From an uncultured Lachnospiraceae bacterium (GTDB taxonomy: Bacteria; Bacillota; Clostridia; Lachnospirales; Lachnospiraceae): DNA of 64,000 nt. Below the pieces are notes generated by a model. It saw only the letters and a list, made by a program, of their open reading frames with translations, did not search any database and was not told where the DNA came from. Location of the stretch: NCBI GenBank assembly GCA_910579685.1, contig CAJTVN010000002.1, positions 62,001 through 126,000 on the forward strand, read 5' to 3'. Below, piece by piece: positions 44,617 to 53,602 of the stretch. How positions within the stretch are numbered: the stretch's first letter is position 1; each line of letters opens with the position of its first letter. Made by a program: the position numbers and the translations under genes.

Positions 44617-47095
44617 GACCTAAACTTTCCTCTTGAAATAAAAGCGGCGTGATCACCAGCATCAAAAAGAGACCGCAGGGATTGCTCAGATGGAAAACCC
44701 ACTCCACCATACCCGCAACGCCAACCGCGGCGGTCACCACCACGGGCAGCGCCGCATAAGTTATTTTGTCCCTTTTCCTGCAATAATAAAGACATCCTTT
44801 AACAAAAGCGGCAATTCCCACCAGAACAAAGACGATCCCCACAAAAATACCGTGGTCGTAGGCTGCCTGTAGATAAATATTGTGGGCATGGGTTGCGATC
44901 TCGCCGTTTTGCAGAACCGCGCCCATCTCCTCATGACCCGTCCAGTTCAGCTGCTCAATATAGGAACGGAAAATATCTGTCCTGCCGTTGGTATAGTCCT
45001 CCTGCTTCGGAATCTCCTGGGGGATCTCCTGCCCGGCCGCTTCCATCTCTTCCATCAGAATCGCCTTCTCTTTTTCTGTCTGCTCCCGTTTTTCCTTATG
45101 GGTGGACTGGTATTGCTCGATCTCCCCGTACACGTCGAAAGTTCCTTCCGGAATGCCGAAAATCTTTTCCGCAAACACGTCGATAAAGCGTCCCACCCGC
45201 ATAAAGTTTTTGGAATCCAGGTTCCTGCCCCGCATCACATCCTGGGGACAGTACATGGAATACTCGATCTCGTAGAGAAAAGGATCACTCACCGCCGCAG
45301 GCACGTTCCTCTGCAGAGTGAAGGTCACCGGAAGGCACACCGCCACGGAAAGCGCAAGCCACAGAAAGCTTCTCCCCGCATTCCTTATCTTTTCCTTTCC
45401 CTTTCCCGCCGCCATGATGACAAGGGCAAAGCACAGGGTGATTCCCACCGCAAAATATCCGGTCCTGGCCATGGTGAAAATCATGTAGGAGGACACCGCG
45501 CCGAAGAAAACCAGCTCCTTCCAGAAATCCCTGAGTTTTCTGCTCTTTGCAAACTTGGCCAGAAACAGGACGCCTGCCACACACTCCACCATGGTCAGAT
45601 AGGCGGCCGTGATAGTCACCGTGTGGAAAATATGGGTGTATCTCGCATTTCGGAAGGTGACATAGGGACGGTGCAGCAGCGCATAACCGGTAGCCGCAAG
45701 AAACTGGAAGACCACGCCTCTTACCAGATTCACGAGGATTCTCTCCCTGTGCTCCCACATCCCGTAATTCAGATAAAACAGGGTAAAGGAAACCGCAAGG
45801 GCAACGCTCCACCACCTGCCGTTGCGAAACAGAATAATCAACACGAAAAACACTCCCAAAAGCCCTGCGAAGAGAGAGGGCCGTGCGAGCCTTCTTCGGA
45901 AAAGCCCGATCAGAGTACGGATCAGAATAAGGCCGAGAAGCACGGCGATCCACACCGTGTATTTCAAAACCCGGACATGCAGCTCATCCATTTCCGGCGT
46001 CAGGTTTGTCCGGTAATAATGATAGCCGTACAGACCGGCCGCCACAACATAGACCGCATTATACAGGTTAAAAATTTCCTTCCACTTGAACATGGCAATG
46101 ACCGCAAGGGCAAACCAGAGCATTTCCCTGCGCTCCGCCACGCTGTGATGAATGTCATACAGGCCGCTCATATATTCGCAGCATCCGGCAATTGCACCTG
46201 CGATGCATACCGACTGGAAAAGATCCGCCCCGTGGTTTCTGATATATTCCAGGGTAAGGATATCCTCCTGTCCCTGTCTGCCGTGATTAATCCCGTAAAA
46301 TAAAATTGCGGAAAGAAAGAGAATACTGACAAAAAACACCGTATTGTCCAGCAGATAATTTCCAAAAACGCCGCAAAGCACCAGCGAAAGACCCGCCGCC
46401 GTGCCGACTGCCGTCAGGGGATTCATGGTATATTTGAAGGCCCTCTCCACGGTGATCAGCTTATCCTCCCTTTTGCGGTAATACATGCGGACCAGAAAAA
46501 TCAGCAGCGCCGCAGCCGCCAGAATCAGGGCTCCGCATAAAAGCACCCGGCCCTTTCGAAGAGGCACGCCGTAGTGATATTCCGCAACAAGGCAACTGCC
46601 CTCCACGGTGCTGTCGTTGTAATACATGGTCACAAAATAGGGCATTTCCTCAGGGGAATATGCCTCGCAGCCCGCATAGATTTCCGCGTCAATCCCCTGC
46701 AGAATCACGTGGTAACTGCTTCCCACCACCATATCGATATCGATCACGGCCTCCTGATAGCCGGGAAGATTAGCCGTATCCACAGCCACCCTCTCCTCAC
46801 ATACCATCTGCCACTGCTCGTCCAGAATTCGCAGATAAAAGGAGCCTTGCGTGCTCCCCTCTCCCAGATATACCCGGATGGTATCCATATGGTCGTACTG
46901 TGCCGTAATGGTCTGCAGCACCGTCTTTTCCTCATTGATCACCCCGGTCATGGTTCCCTGTACGGGGCTCTGAGCGGAGGTAACCTGTTCGTGCCAAAGG
47001 CGCAGGGGCCATAGAGACAGAAGAAAGCATACCGCCGTTATCACGATAACCGCTTCTATCGCCCTGCTTTTATATACAATTTTTTTCATCCCCAA
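44609..47095 (-). CDS. Large O-antigen ligase/polymerase (Wzy_C-like) membrane protein
   Basis: The 828-residue protein has an N-terminal helix and an outer segment of about 150 residues. Some twelve or more helices then follow, with a large outer loop containing many Glu and Lys (near 660 to 720). The loop is followed by GEIATHAHNIYLQAAYDHG near residue 745, the AHNxYLQ block of the Wzy_C/O-antigen ligase family, where the histidine is catalytic in ligases. It should polymerise or transfer lipid-linked glycan outside the cell. It is the first gene after the promoter at 47138-47166. The start may be TTG at 47095 (AAAGG six bases upstream) or ATG at 47089. Confidence 0.82.
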   Translation of the reverse strand: MGMKKIVYKSRAIEAVIVITAVCFLLSLWPLRLWHEQVTSAQSPVQGTMTGVINEEKTVLQTITAQYDHMDTIRVYLGEGSTQGSFYLRILDEQWQMVCEERVAVDTANLPGYQEAVIDIDMVVGSSYHVILQGIDAEIYAGCEAYSPEEMPYFVTMYYNDSTVEGSCLVAEYHYGVPLRKGRVLLCGALILAAAALLIFLVRMYYRKREDKLITVERAFKYTMNPLTAVGTAAGLSLVLCGVFGNYLLDNTVFFVSILFLSAILFYGINHGRQGQEDILTLEYIRNHGADLFQSVCIAGAIAGCCEYMSGLYDIHHSVAERREMLWFALAVIAMFKWKEIFNLYNAVYVVAAGLYGYHYYRTNLTPEMDELHVRVLKYTVWIAVLLGLILIRTLIGLFRRRLARPSLFAGLLGVFFVLIILFRNGRWWSVALAVSFTLFYLNYGMWEHRERILVNLVRGVVFQFLAATGYALLHRPYVTFRNARYTHIFHTVTITAAYLTMVECVAGVLFLAKFAKSRKLRDFWKELVFFGAVSSYMIFTMARTGYFAVGITLCFALVIMAAGKGKEKIRNAGRSFLWLALSVAVCLPVTFTLQRNVPAAVSDPFLYEIEYSMYCPQDVMRGRNLDSKNFMRVGRFIDVFAEKIFGIPEGTFDVYGEIEQYQSTHKEKREQTEKEKAILMEEMEAAGQEIPQEIPKQEDYTNGRTDIFRSYIEQLNWTGHEEMGAVLQNGEIATHAHNIYLQAAYDHGIFVGIVFVLVGIAAFVKGCLYYCRKRDKITYAALPVVVTAAVGVAGMVEWVFHLSNPCGLFLMLVITPLLFQEESLGHE

Positions 47096-47137
47096 ACCAT
47101 GCCTTTCCTTCCAGATTTTGTAATACAGCCATGGGTA

Positions 47138-47166
47138 AGTATATCACACTTATGTCCTGTTATCAA
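47138..47166 (-). promoter_or_regulatory. Internal promoter of the region C cluster
   Basis: On the minus strand, TTGATA (47166-47161) and TATACT (47143-47138) are 17 bases apart. Transcription would start near 47131 and give a leader of about 36 to 42 bases before the Wzy_C-like gene. The 107-base gap here is the largest in the minus-strand run from 58316 to 22201. Confidence 0.75.
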
Positions 47167-47202
47167 ACCTTCCTGCGCCGTTTTGCCGCACACCACTAAA
47201 AG

Positions 47203-49029
47203 TCAGCCGCCGTGTGCATTCGCACTCCCGCAGCCGATATCATGAAGCAGCACCGGAAGCAGCGCCCACAAAAATACCACGTACCGCACCAGGTAAGTGG
47301 GCCCGAGAATCACGGTCAGCCACACCAGCAGCGAAAGCGCAAAAGGCGCCAGCTTCCTGATCCGTCCCGCATACCAGAAAAATCCCAGCACGAACAGGTG
47401 TGCCCAGAACAGGAACCCCGGTGAAAACAGCATGGATAAAACAGGAATCCTCTGCTGGGTGATCTCAAGGGACATTCTGCGATAGGCCTCGTCAAGGAAG
47501 GGAAGAAGGCTGCGCCTTACGCCTGGCTGCTCCACCTCATATCCAAAGTAAGAGCTGTCTGCGTAGGTAAAGGTAAACACACTGTTTCCTCTGTACACGT
47601 CGATCACCGTATCCGGGTACCAGAAGCCGTAGGAGGTCATGAACCAGGCGTTCAGATAGGCAATCGGATGCCGGAGCCCGATTTGCAGCCAGAGCTTTCT
47701 ATATTTTCCCGGATCCCTGCCGTAGGCCTCATTGTCAAAGTCCACCTTCACCCCGTCGGAAACCTTTGGCGTATACCGCTCCAGGGCCTGTGCGGGCAGG
47801 ATCTCGCACAGTGCGGCCCTCTCCCCGTCTGTCAGCGAGTCCCTCTCCATCTGATAGACCCGGGCCATCTGCTGAATCGGCACGGTGAGCATCTCCTGAT
47901 TTTCCGATGCGTCCGCATGGAGAGCCAGGGCAAGGGCCTGGCTGATCAGGAAATATCCCGCAATCGTTCCCGCAAATAGAATGAGGATCCGTTTGCGGAA
48001 TCTGACAAATTCCGCCTCCCTGTCAAACGCGCACACAAGGACGGCGAACACGGCGAAAGCGTAAAATCCGTTGTGCCGAAGCAGCATCATAAGCAGGCAG
48101 GAGCCCGCAAACAAAACAACGTCCCCCTTTCTGTGAAAAAAGCGCTCCGGAGCGCCGAGCAGACCTCGAAGAAGAATTACCACCATAAAAAGCATTCCCG
48201 TAAAAAGCCCGTCCTTTGCACTGCAGAGGGAAAACATCACAAGCACCGGCCAGAGCCCGAAGTACAGGGCCGAAAGAAGCGCAAACCCGCGGCCTGCCCC
48301 CTCCTTTTTCAGCCGCCCGATGCCCCAGGCGTAAATGCAGGACATCACCGCCATCTGAAACAAGGTATAACAGGCGATTCCCAGATTATAGGAGCCGCTT
48401 ATCTTGTGGACAAGCTGAATGATTCCCCCAAGCAGCAGCACATGAACCAGGGGGTGATGGGTGGTAAAGCTTCTGGTAACCACCTGCATCAGCTCGTCCT
48501 GGGCATCATAGACGAAAAACCCGGGATAAACCGCCAGAAATACCGGAAGATAACAGACGAAGATCAGAGCTGCCGTAAGCAGGAAAGCTCTTTTCTCCCG
48601 CCCCCGGGCATTGTCCCCTTCTGCGCCTGCGGGTTTTGCGGCTGCCGCCCCCGCCTTCTGCCTCTCAAGGATCCGGTCCCAGGCAAAGCGCACAAGCAGC
48701 GTGCCGTTACCGGCAAGAATCAGAACGCCCGCCCAGAGACCGAATTGCCCGAAATCAACGCTCTGCCTCTGCTCCAGCTGTGCGCCGATGCCCATGCAGA
48801 GTGAAAACAGTGCGGAAAGAATCCCCGGAACCAGAAAGGCCCCCGCGCCGCCCTTAAATTCATGATCCAGAACACGTTTCATGAGAAGGGAGAGCAGAAT
48901 CCACAGGAAAACGGACAGTATACTGTTTGTAATGACAAGCTCGCCGCCCCTTATGGGAAGCAGCCATGGGATGGCGCACGTCAGCAAAAAGCCAAGCCCT
49001 GCCGCGGCCACACTATTTCTCTTCCTCAT
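47203..49029 (-). CDS. DUF6020-like polytopic membrane protein
   Basis: The 608-residue protein has about twelve or more membrane segments. VYPGFFVYDAQDELMQV near residue 185 and the following THHPLVHVLLLGGIIQLVHK match the YPG...D...HHP..H pattern I associate with the DUF6020 family, common in Clostridia glycan loci. An outer domain near residues 400 to 510 (AYGRDPGKYRKLWLQIGLRHP) resembles that of GT-C proteins. The function is unproven; a lipid-linked sugar transferase is plausible. GGGAGAG precedes the ATG, which overlaps the GT2 gene by 17 bases. Confidence 0.75.
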   Translation of the reverse strand: MRKRNSVAAAGLGFLLTCAIPWLLPIRGGELVITNSILSVFLWILLSLLMKRVLDHEFKGGAGAFLVPGILSALFSLCMGIGAQLEQRQSVDFGQFGLWAGVLILAGNGTLLVRFAWDRILERQKAGAAAAKPAGAEGDNARGREKRAFLLTAALIFVCYLPVFLAVYPGFFVYDAQDELMQVVTRSFTTHHPLVHVLLLGGIIQLVHKISGSYNLGIACYTLFQMAVMSCIYAWGIGRLKKEGAGRGFALLSALYFGLWPVLVMFSLCSAKDGLFTGMLFMVVILLRGLLGAPERFFHRKGDVVLFAGSCLLMMLLRHNGFYAFAVFAVLVCAFDREAEFVRFRKRILILFAGTIAGYFLISQALALALHADASENQEMLTVPIQQMARVYQMERDSLTDGERAALCEILPAQALERYTPKVSDGVKVDFDNEAYGRDPGKYRKLWLQIGLRHPIAYLNAWFMTSYGFWYPDTVIDVYRGNSVFTFTYADSSYFGYEVEQPGVRRSLLPFLDEAYRRMSLEITQQRIPVLSMLFSPGFLFWAHLFVLGFFWYAGRIRKLAPFALSLLVWLTVILGPTYLVRYVVFLWALLPVLLHDIGCGSANAHGG

Positions 49030-49972
49030 GCTCTCCCGCTTCCTTCCCCACGATTTCCCGGATCACAAACTGAGGGGAATTATTCATGGAAATATACATC
49101 CTTCCCATATACTCGCCCACCAGTCCCAGCATCAGCATCAGCATGCCGCCCATGAAAACGATTACCGACATCAGCGCACTGAATCCGATCACCAGATCCG
49201 GCGGCTGAATAAATATCTTTTTTATGATCGTGTAAATCCCATAGGCAAAGCCGCACAGGGCGCAGACGACGCCGGTAAGCGTGGCCACCCGGAGGGGCTT
49301 CACGCTAAAGGCGGTAAACCCGTTAAACCACAGGTTCAGAAGCTTTCCCAGAGTATAGCCGGATTCGCCCGCCCTGCGGTCCCTGTGGTTTACATCCACG
49401 TTCACAATGTTTTTGGTACTGCGCAGCACCAGGCCGATGACATAGGGATACGCATATTCATAGCGCATCATCTCCTCCACCACAAACCTCCTTGCGGCAA
49501 AGTAGCTTGAGACATACAGATTCCTTGGCTTGCCCAGCATAATGCGGGTCATCAGCTCGTTCACATGGCTTCCGAAGTTGCGAAAGCCCGAGTGATGCTT
49601 GTGCTGGTACCTGGCATAGACCACGTCCGCCCCCTGCTCGATTCCCCGGATCAGCTTGCCCGCCTCCAGGGCCGGTGTCTGCCCGTCGTCGTCCAGGCAC
49701 ACCACCAGATCGCCCGTCACGTGGTGGAAGCCTGCCATGAGGGCGCTGTGCTGCCCGAAATTCTTCGCCAGGGAAATGCCTGTTATCTTTTCGTTCTCCC
49801 CGCAGAGCCTGCGTATGGTTTCAAAAGTATCGTCCGGCGAACAGTCGTTTACCAGCACGATCTCGTAAGTATACGCTTCCATATTCTTCATGGCTTCCTG
49901 AATTTCCGCTACGACTCCCGGCAGAGTGGCCGTGGAGCGGTAGCAGGGAATCACAAAACTGATTTTCTTCAC
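49013..49972 (-). CDS. GT2, DPM1/GtrB-like polyprenyl-phosphate glycosyltransferase
   Basis: The 319-residue protein has a GT-A domain with SFVIPCYRSTATLPGVVAEI, LVNDCSPDDT, SLAKNFGQHSALMAGFHH and CLDDDGQTP (DxD near residue 95). Two C-terminal helices follow (about 230 to 255 and 265 to 290). That plan is typical of GtrB/ArnC enzymes that load a sugar onto undecaprenyl phosphate for use outside the cell. The polytopic proteins next to it (DUF6020-like, 50585-52423, 53603-55405) could be the matching GT-C acceptors. The start is a GTG directly after the GNAT stop, with AGGAGG eight bases upstream. Confidence 0.88.
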   Translation of the reverse strand: MKKISFVIPCYRSTATLPGVVAEIQEAMKNMEAYTYEIVLVNDCSPDDTFETIRRLCGENEKITGISLAKNFGQHSALMAGFHHVTGDLVVCLDDDGQTPALEAGKLIRGIEQGADVVYARYQHKHHSGFRNFGSHVNELMTRIMLGKPRNLYVSSYFAARRFVVEEMMRYEYAYPYVIGLVLRSTKNIVNVDVNHRDRRAGESGYTLGKLLNLWFNGFTAFSVKPLRVATLTGVVCALCGFAYGIYTIIKKIFIQPPDLVIGFSALMSVIVFMGGMLMLMLGLVGEYMGRMYISMNNSPQFVIREIVGKEAGEHEEEK

Positions 49973-50542
49973 CTACAACGCCTCCTGTGTTTCCTGTTCT
50001 GCGGGATTCCACGCCGCCATCAGAATAACATCCTGAAAGCCGCCGTCCAGGTACACCTCGTCCCGCAGATAAGCCTCCTGCACAAACCCCGCCTTCTCAT
50101 AGCTCCTTCGGGCCCTTACATTGCCTGCCAGCACCCGCAGCATCAGCTTGTGGAGCTTTAACGTCTCAAAAGAGTAGCGCAGCACCAGCCCTGCCGCCTG
50201 GGTTCCGAACCCGCGGCCAAGCGCCCCTTTCTCCCCGATAAAAATTCCGTATTCCGCCCTGCGGTGTTCTCTGTCGATATCCCGCAGGTACACGCTTCCT
50301 ACCGGCTGATCCTGTCTCGTGCAGATCACGAACTGAATCACCCTTCCGGTTTTTACCATGGTCTCGATCCAGTTTAAATGGCCCTGCCTGGTAAAGGGCT
50401 TCCGGTAAATAAAATTCCTGCGGACAAAGTCCTCGTTGCGCCATTTCACAATGAGATCCGTATCCTCCGGCGTCATGGCCCGCAGATAAATATCTTTTCC
50501 CTCAAGAATATCCTTTTTTTCTCTCTCTTCCAATGACATCAT
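49973..50542 (-). CDS. GNAT family N-acetyltransferase
   Basis: The 189-residue GNAT has IYLRAMTPEDTDLIVKWRNE near residue 18, GSVYLRDIDREHRRAEYGIFIGEK in the middle, the acetyl-CoA loop GRGFGTQAAGLVLRY near residue 115 and NVRARRSYEKAGF near residue 145. It resembles the acetyltransferases acting on amino sugars or ribosomal proteins (RimJ/PseH-like group). A WecE-like aminotransferase two genes upstream suggests that it acetylates a 4-amino-6-deoxy sugar. It could equally serve the product of the PglE-like enzyme. Two tandem ATGs occur and the ribosome site is weak. Confidence 0.83.
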   Translation of the reverse strand: MMSLEEREKKDILEGKDIYLRAMTPEDTDLIVKWRNEDFVRRNFIYRKPFTRQGHLNWIETMVKTGRVIQFVICTRQDQPVGSVYLRDIDREHRRAEYGIFIGEKGALGRGFGTQAAGLVLRYSFETLKLHKLMLRVLAGNVRARRSYEKAGFVQEAYLRDEVYLDGGFQDVILMAAWNPAEQETQEAL

Positions 50543-50584
50543 CCCAATCCGCTCTTTTTCAAAATCCCGTCCTTCGCCCGCTCT

Positions 50585-52423
50585 CTACGCCCTTCGCAGC
50601 CGGTAAATCTCAAATGCATCGCCAACCGCCTCTGCCCGTTCGACTGAAATTTTCACTCCCATTTCCTCATAATACCGGCCAAGCCAGCTCATATCCGCCC
50701 CGGCCTCCTGGACATAGTAGACATCCTCCCGCTCAATCAGCGCCTTTGCCGGATCCTCAATGCCGAAGAGCGAAAGCTTCTTGCGCCACAGAGGGCTTTT
50801 GCAGGCCCAGCCGCCCATAATATCGTAGTTGTCCAGGGAGTTATCCACCTTCTCAAACATTTTTTCCGTGTAGCCCACAGAGGAATACACGTCGATCAGA
50901 TAAAAATTTTCCTTATTCTCCTGCCTTCCGAGAAAGGCGTAGAGCTGTTCGTATCTGACATTTTCCCTTGCCTTTCCCGCCGTATCCAGGTCCGCCTGCC
51001 GAACCGCCGACGGAAAAATCAGTGCTCCCAGAAGAGCGTACAAAGTACCCAGAACAAGGGGTGCGGCAAGCGAATATGCCTTCGCCTCTTCCCGCCTTCT
51101 AAGTGCCCGGCAGTGCTCAAACAAGAGGGCAGCCAGAATGCACAGCTCCGTCAGGTACATGGAATGGCTGATCCGCACGGGCACTCTCCCCCGCTGTATC
51201 AGCCAGATCCACAGGACCGTGCGCACCAGAAAGAGAAATCCCAGCTTCCAGAGAATCTGCCAAAAGCGGACCAAAAATTTCCTCTCTCCCCCAGGCAGGG
51301 CCGTGGCAAAAGCTGCCAGATAGGAGACAAGCAAAAGAAAGCTCCAGGGAAAATCGCTCTCGTTGTGGGAGGGCGGATAAAAAAGCCTTCGGTAATACCG
51401 ACCAAGGCTCTCCCGAAGCCGGCCGACAAAGGACGCACCGCCGCTTCGCTCCGCTGCCGCATAATCCGCAACGTTGCCAAGAAGGTCCTGGTCAATCCGC
51501 TCATCCAGCCCGAAATTGTAGTTGTCAAGCAGCATCCACTGGCCCTCTGACAGCCCGATCTCATCGAAAAATTCCCGGTGCTCCTCATATTCCGGAAGCA
51601 CCTGAAAGTCATACAGCTCCGTGCGGTTGTTAAAATATTCCAAAAAGCTCTGCCATGACCCGCTGCCGTAGGCAATCCTGTGGCTGATCTGCCCGAGGGC
51701 AAGCCCCGCAAGGATCATTCCGATCACTGTAAGATATTTGATCCAGTTGTCCCTGGTAAAAATCCTCTCCTCGCTCCCCCACTTGATCACCCCCACCGCA
51801 CAGATCAGGGGAAGCTGCAGAAGCAGCATCCAGGGACGCACCAGAAAGGCGAGAACCGAAAGAAGGACGGCGGGAATATTGCTTCTGATAAAGGCTTTGA
51901 CAAGGGCGCCGCCTCTCTCCCCTTCCGATGCGCCCTCACCCTTCGCCCCTGCGGACCGGTCCGTTGTGAGAAATAGAAAAGCCGCCGTCGAAGCCAGAAG
52001 CGCGGAGGTCACCGTGTACTGTGCCGACACCAGATGGGGAAGCAGAAGGCCTGCCGCCAGAATGCCTTCCGCAGAGAGAAGCAGCGCCTTTCCCCACAGT
52101 TTTTCACAGAAAAGAAGGCTCCTGTGTGCGATAAGGGCAATGCTTCCATAGTGGCACAGACACAAAAAGATTCCATACCAGGGAAGCGTGCCGGCAATCC
52201 GGTAAAGCAGGCTGATCAGAGCGCTTATGGGCCACCGCATCTGAATATTGCGGCTCTCCGGCGCTCCCGTGTAAACCCCGGCCAGAATGTCCTTCATCAG
52301 GACGTCGTCGTTCAGGTCAAAATAATAATCATACCTCACTCCCACAAAAACCAGCAGAAGCAGTAAGAAAAGTCCTGTCAGTATCCAATTTTGATATCTC
52401 CTGCAAAAAGTCCTACCTGCCAT
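50585..52423 (-). CDS. Polytopic membrane protein of unknown function, GT-C-like layout
   Basis: I do not recognise the family. The 612-residue protein has a first helix followed by YDYYFDLNDDVLMKDILAG near residue 35; the acidic pair in the first outer loop is the GT-C hallmark. Around twelve helices and a C-terminal outer domain of roughly 110 residues (NFYLIDVYSSVGYTEKMFEK) follow. It could transfer a sugar from the carrier made by the GtrB-like enzyme. AAGGA lies five bases before the ATG, which overlaps the aminotransferase gene's end by 11 bases. Confidence 0.6.
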   Translation of the reverse strand: MAGRTFCRRYQNWILTGLFLLLLLVFVGVRYDYYFDLNDDVLMKDILAGVYTGAPESRNIQMRWPISALISLLYRIAGTLPWYGIFLCLCHYGSIALIAHRSLLFCEKLWGKALLLSAEGILAAGLLLPHLVSAQYTVTSALLASTAAFLFLTTDRSAGAKGEGASEGERGGALVKAFIRSNIPAVLLSVLAFLVRPWMLLLQLPLICAVGVIKWGSEERIFTRDNWIKYLTVIGMILAGLALGQISHRIAYGSGSWQSFLEYFNNRTELYDFQVLPEYEEHREFFDEIGLSEGQWMLLDNYNFGLDERIDQDLLGNVADYAAAERSGGASFVGRLRESLGRYYRRLFYPPSHNESDFPWSFLLLVSYLAAFATALPGGERKFLVRFWQILWKLGFLFLVRTVLWIWLIQRGRVPVRISHSMYLTELCILAALLFEHCRALRRREEAKAYSLAAPLVLGTLYALLGALIFPSAVRQADLDTAGKARENVRYEQLYAFLGRQENKENFYLIDVYSSVGYTEKMFEKVDNSLDNYDIMGGWACKSPLWRKKLSLFGIEDPAKALIEREDVYYVQEAGADMSWLGRYYEEMGVKISVERAEAVGDAFEIYRLRRA

Positions 52424-53543
52424 AGAATTCCTTTACTTTGTCAGCGATATAATCCACTTCCTCCTCCTTGAGCTGGTAAAACATGGGAAGGCGCAGCAGT
52501 CGCTCGCTCTCCCTTGTGGTATATTTATCCTCCCCGTTAAACCGCCCGAACTTAAGGCCCGCAGGAGCGGAATGGAGGGGAACATAGTGAAACACCGCAA
52601 GGATCTCCTTTTGCTTCATAAAATCAATCAGGGCGCTCCTCTCCTCCATATCCCTGGTCTTGATGTAAAACATATGTCCGTTGTGGACACAGCCGTCGGG
52701 TATATGGGGCAGCTCTATTTTGCCGGCCTCCATCAGGGGAAAGAGGAGACGGTAATACTGATCCCACCGGGCAAGCCTGGCACGGTTAATCTCATCCGCA
52801 GCCTCAAACTGGGCGTAAAGGTAGGCCGCATTCAGCTCGCTTGGAAGATAGGATGAGCCGAAATCCTGCCAGCGGTACTTATCGACCTGTCCCCGGAAAT
52901 ATTTGCTCCGGTCCGTACCCTTTTCCCTCAGGATCTCCGCCTTCTCGATATATTTTTCGTCCCGTATCAGAAGAGCGCCGCCCTCTCCCATACTGTAATT
53001 CTTTGTCTCGTGAAAGCTCAGCGCCCCAAACTCTCCGAAGGTTCCGAGGGCTTTTCCCTTATACGTGCTCATGATCCCCTGTGCCGCATCCTCCACCACG
53101 AACAGCCCGTAGCGGTGCGCAATCTCCATGATCTTGTCCATCTCACAGCCGACCCCGGCATAATGCACCACGGCGATGGCCTTTGTCTTCTCCGTGACGG
53201 CCGCCTCGATCAGATTCTCGTCAATGTTCATGGTATCCGGCCGGATATCCACAAACACCGCTTTGGCTCCCCTCAGCACAAAGCCGTTGGCCGTGGAGAC
53301 AAAGGTATAGGAGGGCATGATAACCTCGTCCCCCTCCTTTATATCGCACAGCAGGGCCGCCATGTCCAGGGCATGGGTGCAGGAAGTGGTGAGCAGGCAC
53401 TTGGCCGTCCCTGTGTTCTTCTCCAGAAAAGCGCTGCACTTTGCGGTAAACTCCCCGTCCCCGCAGATGTGCATGCTCTCCACCGCCTTTCTGACATTTT
53501 CCATTTCTCTTCCCGTACAGGGAGGTATATTAAACCGAATCAT
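52413..53543 (-). CDS. wecE: dTDP-4-amino-4,6-dideoxygalactose transaminase, WecE/RffA-like
   Basis: The 376-residue protein resembles E. coli WecE along its whole length, as I recall that sequence: IRFNIPPCTGREMENVRKA at the start, VIMPSYTFVSTANGFVLRGAK, VHYAGVGCEMD, FHETKNYSMGEGG (PLP lysine) and HYVPLHSAPAGLKFGRFNGE. WecE converts dTDP-4-keto-6-deoxyglucose to dTDP-4-amino-4,6-dideoxygalactose. The ATG at 53543 fits the family start and has AAGAGGA upstream; the longer frame adds 21 unrelated residues. No rmlA or rmlB gene is in the window, so substrate must come from elsewhere in the genome. Confidence 0.9.
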   Translation of the reverse strand: MIRFNIPPCTGREMENVRKAVESMHICGDGEFTAKCSAFLEKNTGTAKCLLTTSCTHALDMAALLCDIKEGDEVIMPSYTFVSTANGFVLRGAKAVFVDIRPDTMNIDENLIEAAVTEKTKAIAVVHYAGVGCEMDKIMEIAHRYGLFVVEDAAQGIMSTYKGKALGTFGEFGALSFHETKNYSMGEGGALLIRDEKYIEKAEILREKGTDRSKYFRGQVDKYRWQDFGSSYLPSELNAAYLYAQFEAADEINRARLARWDQYYRLLFPLMEAGKIELPHIPDGCVHNGHMFYIKTRDMEERSALIDFMKQKEILAVFHYVPLHSAPAGLKFGRFNGEDKYTTRESERLLRLPMFYQLKEEEVDYIADKVKEFYGR

Positions 53544-53602
53544 ATTTTTCCTCTTTTCCAGGCATCCGTAAGTTCCCGGCGCACTTTTCGCCGCCTTTAC
53601 GG

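Noticed and set aside
44882..46303. A 473-codon open frame on the plus strand
   Set aside because: It is antisense to the Wzy_C-like gene, has no domain blocks and shows the same basic, low-complexity composition.
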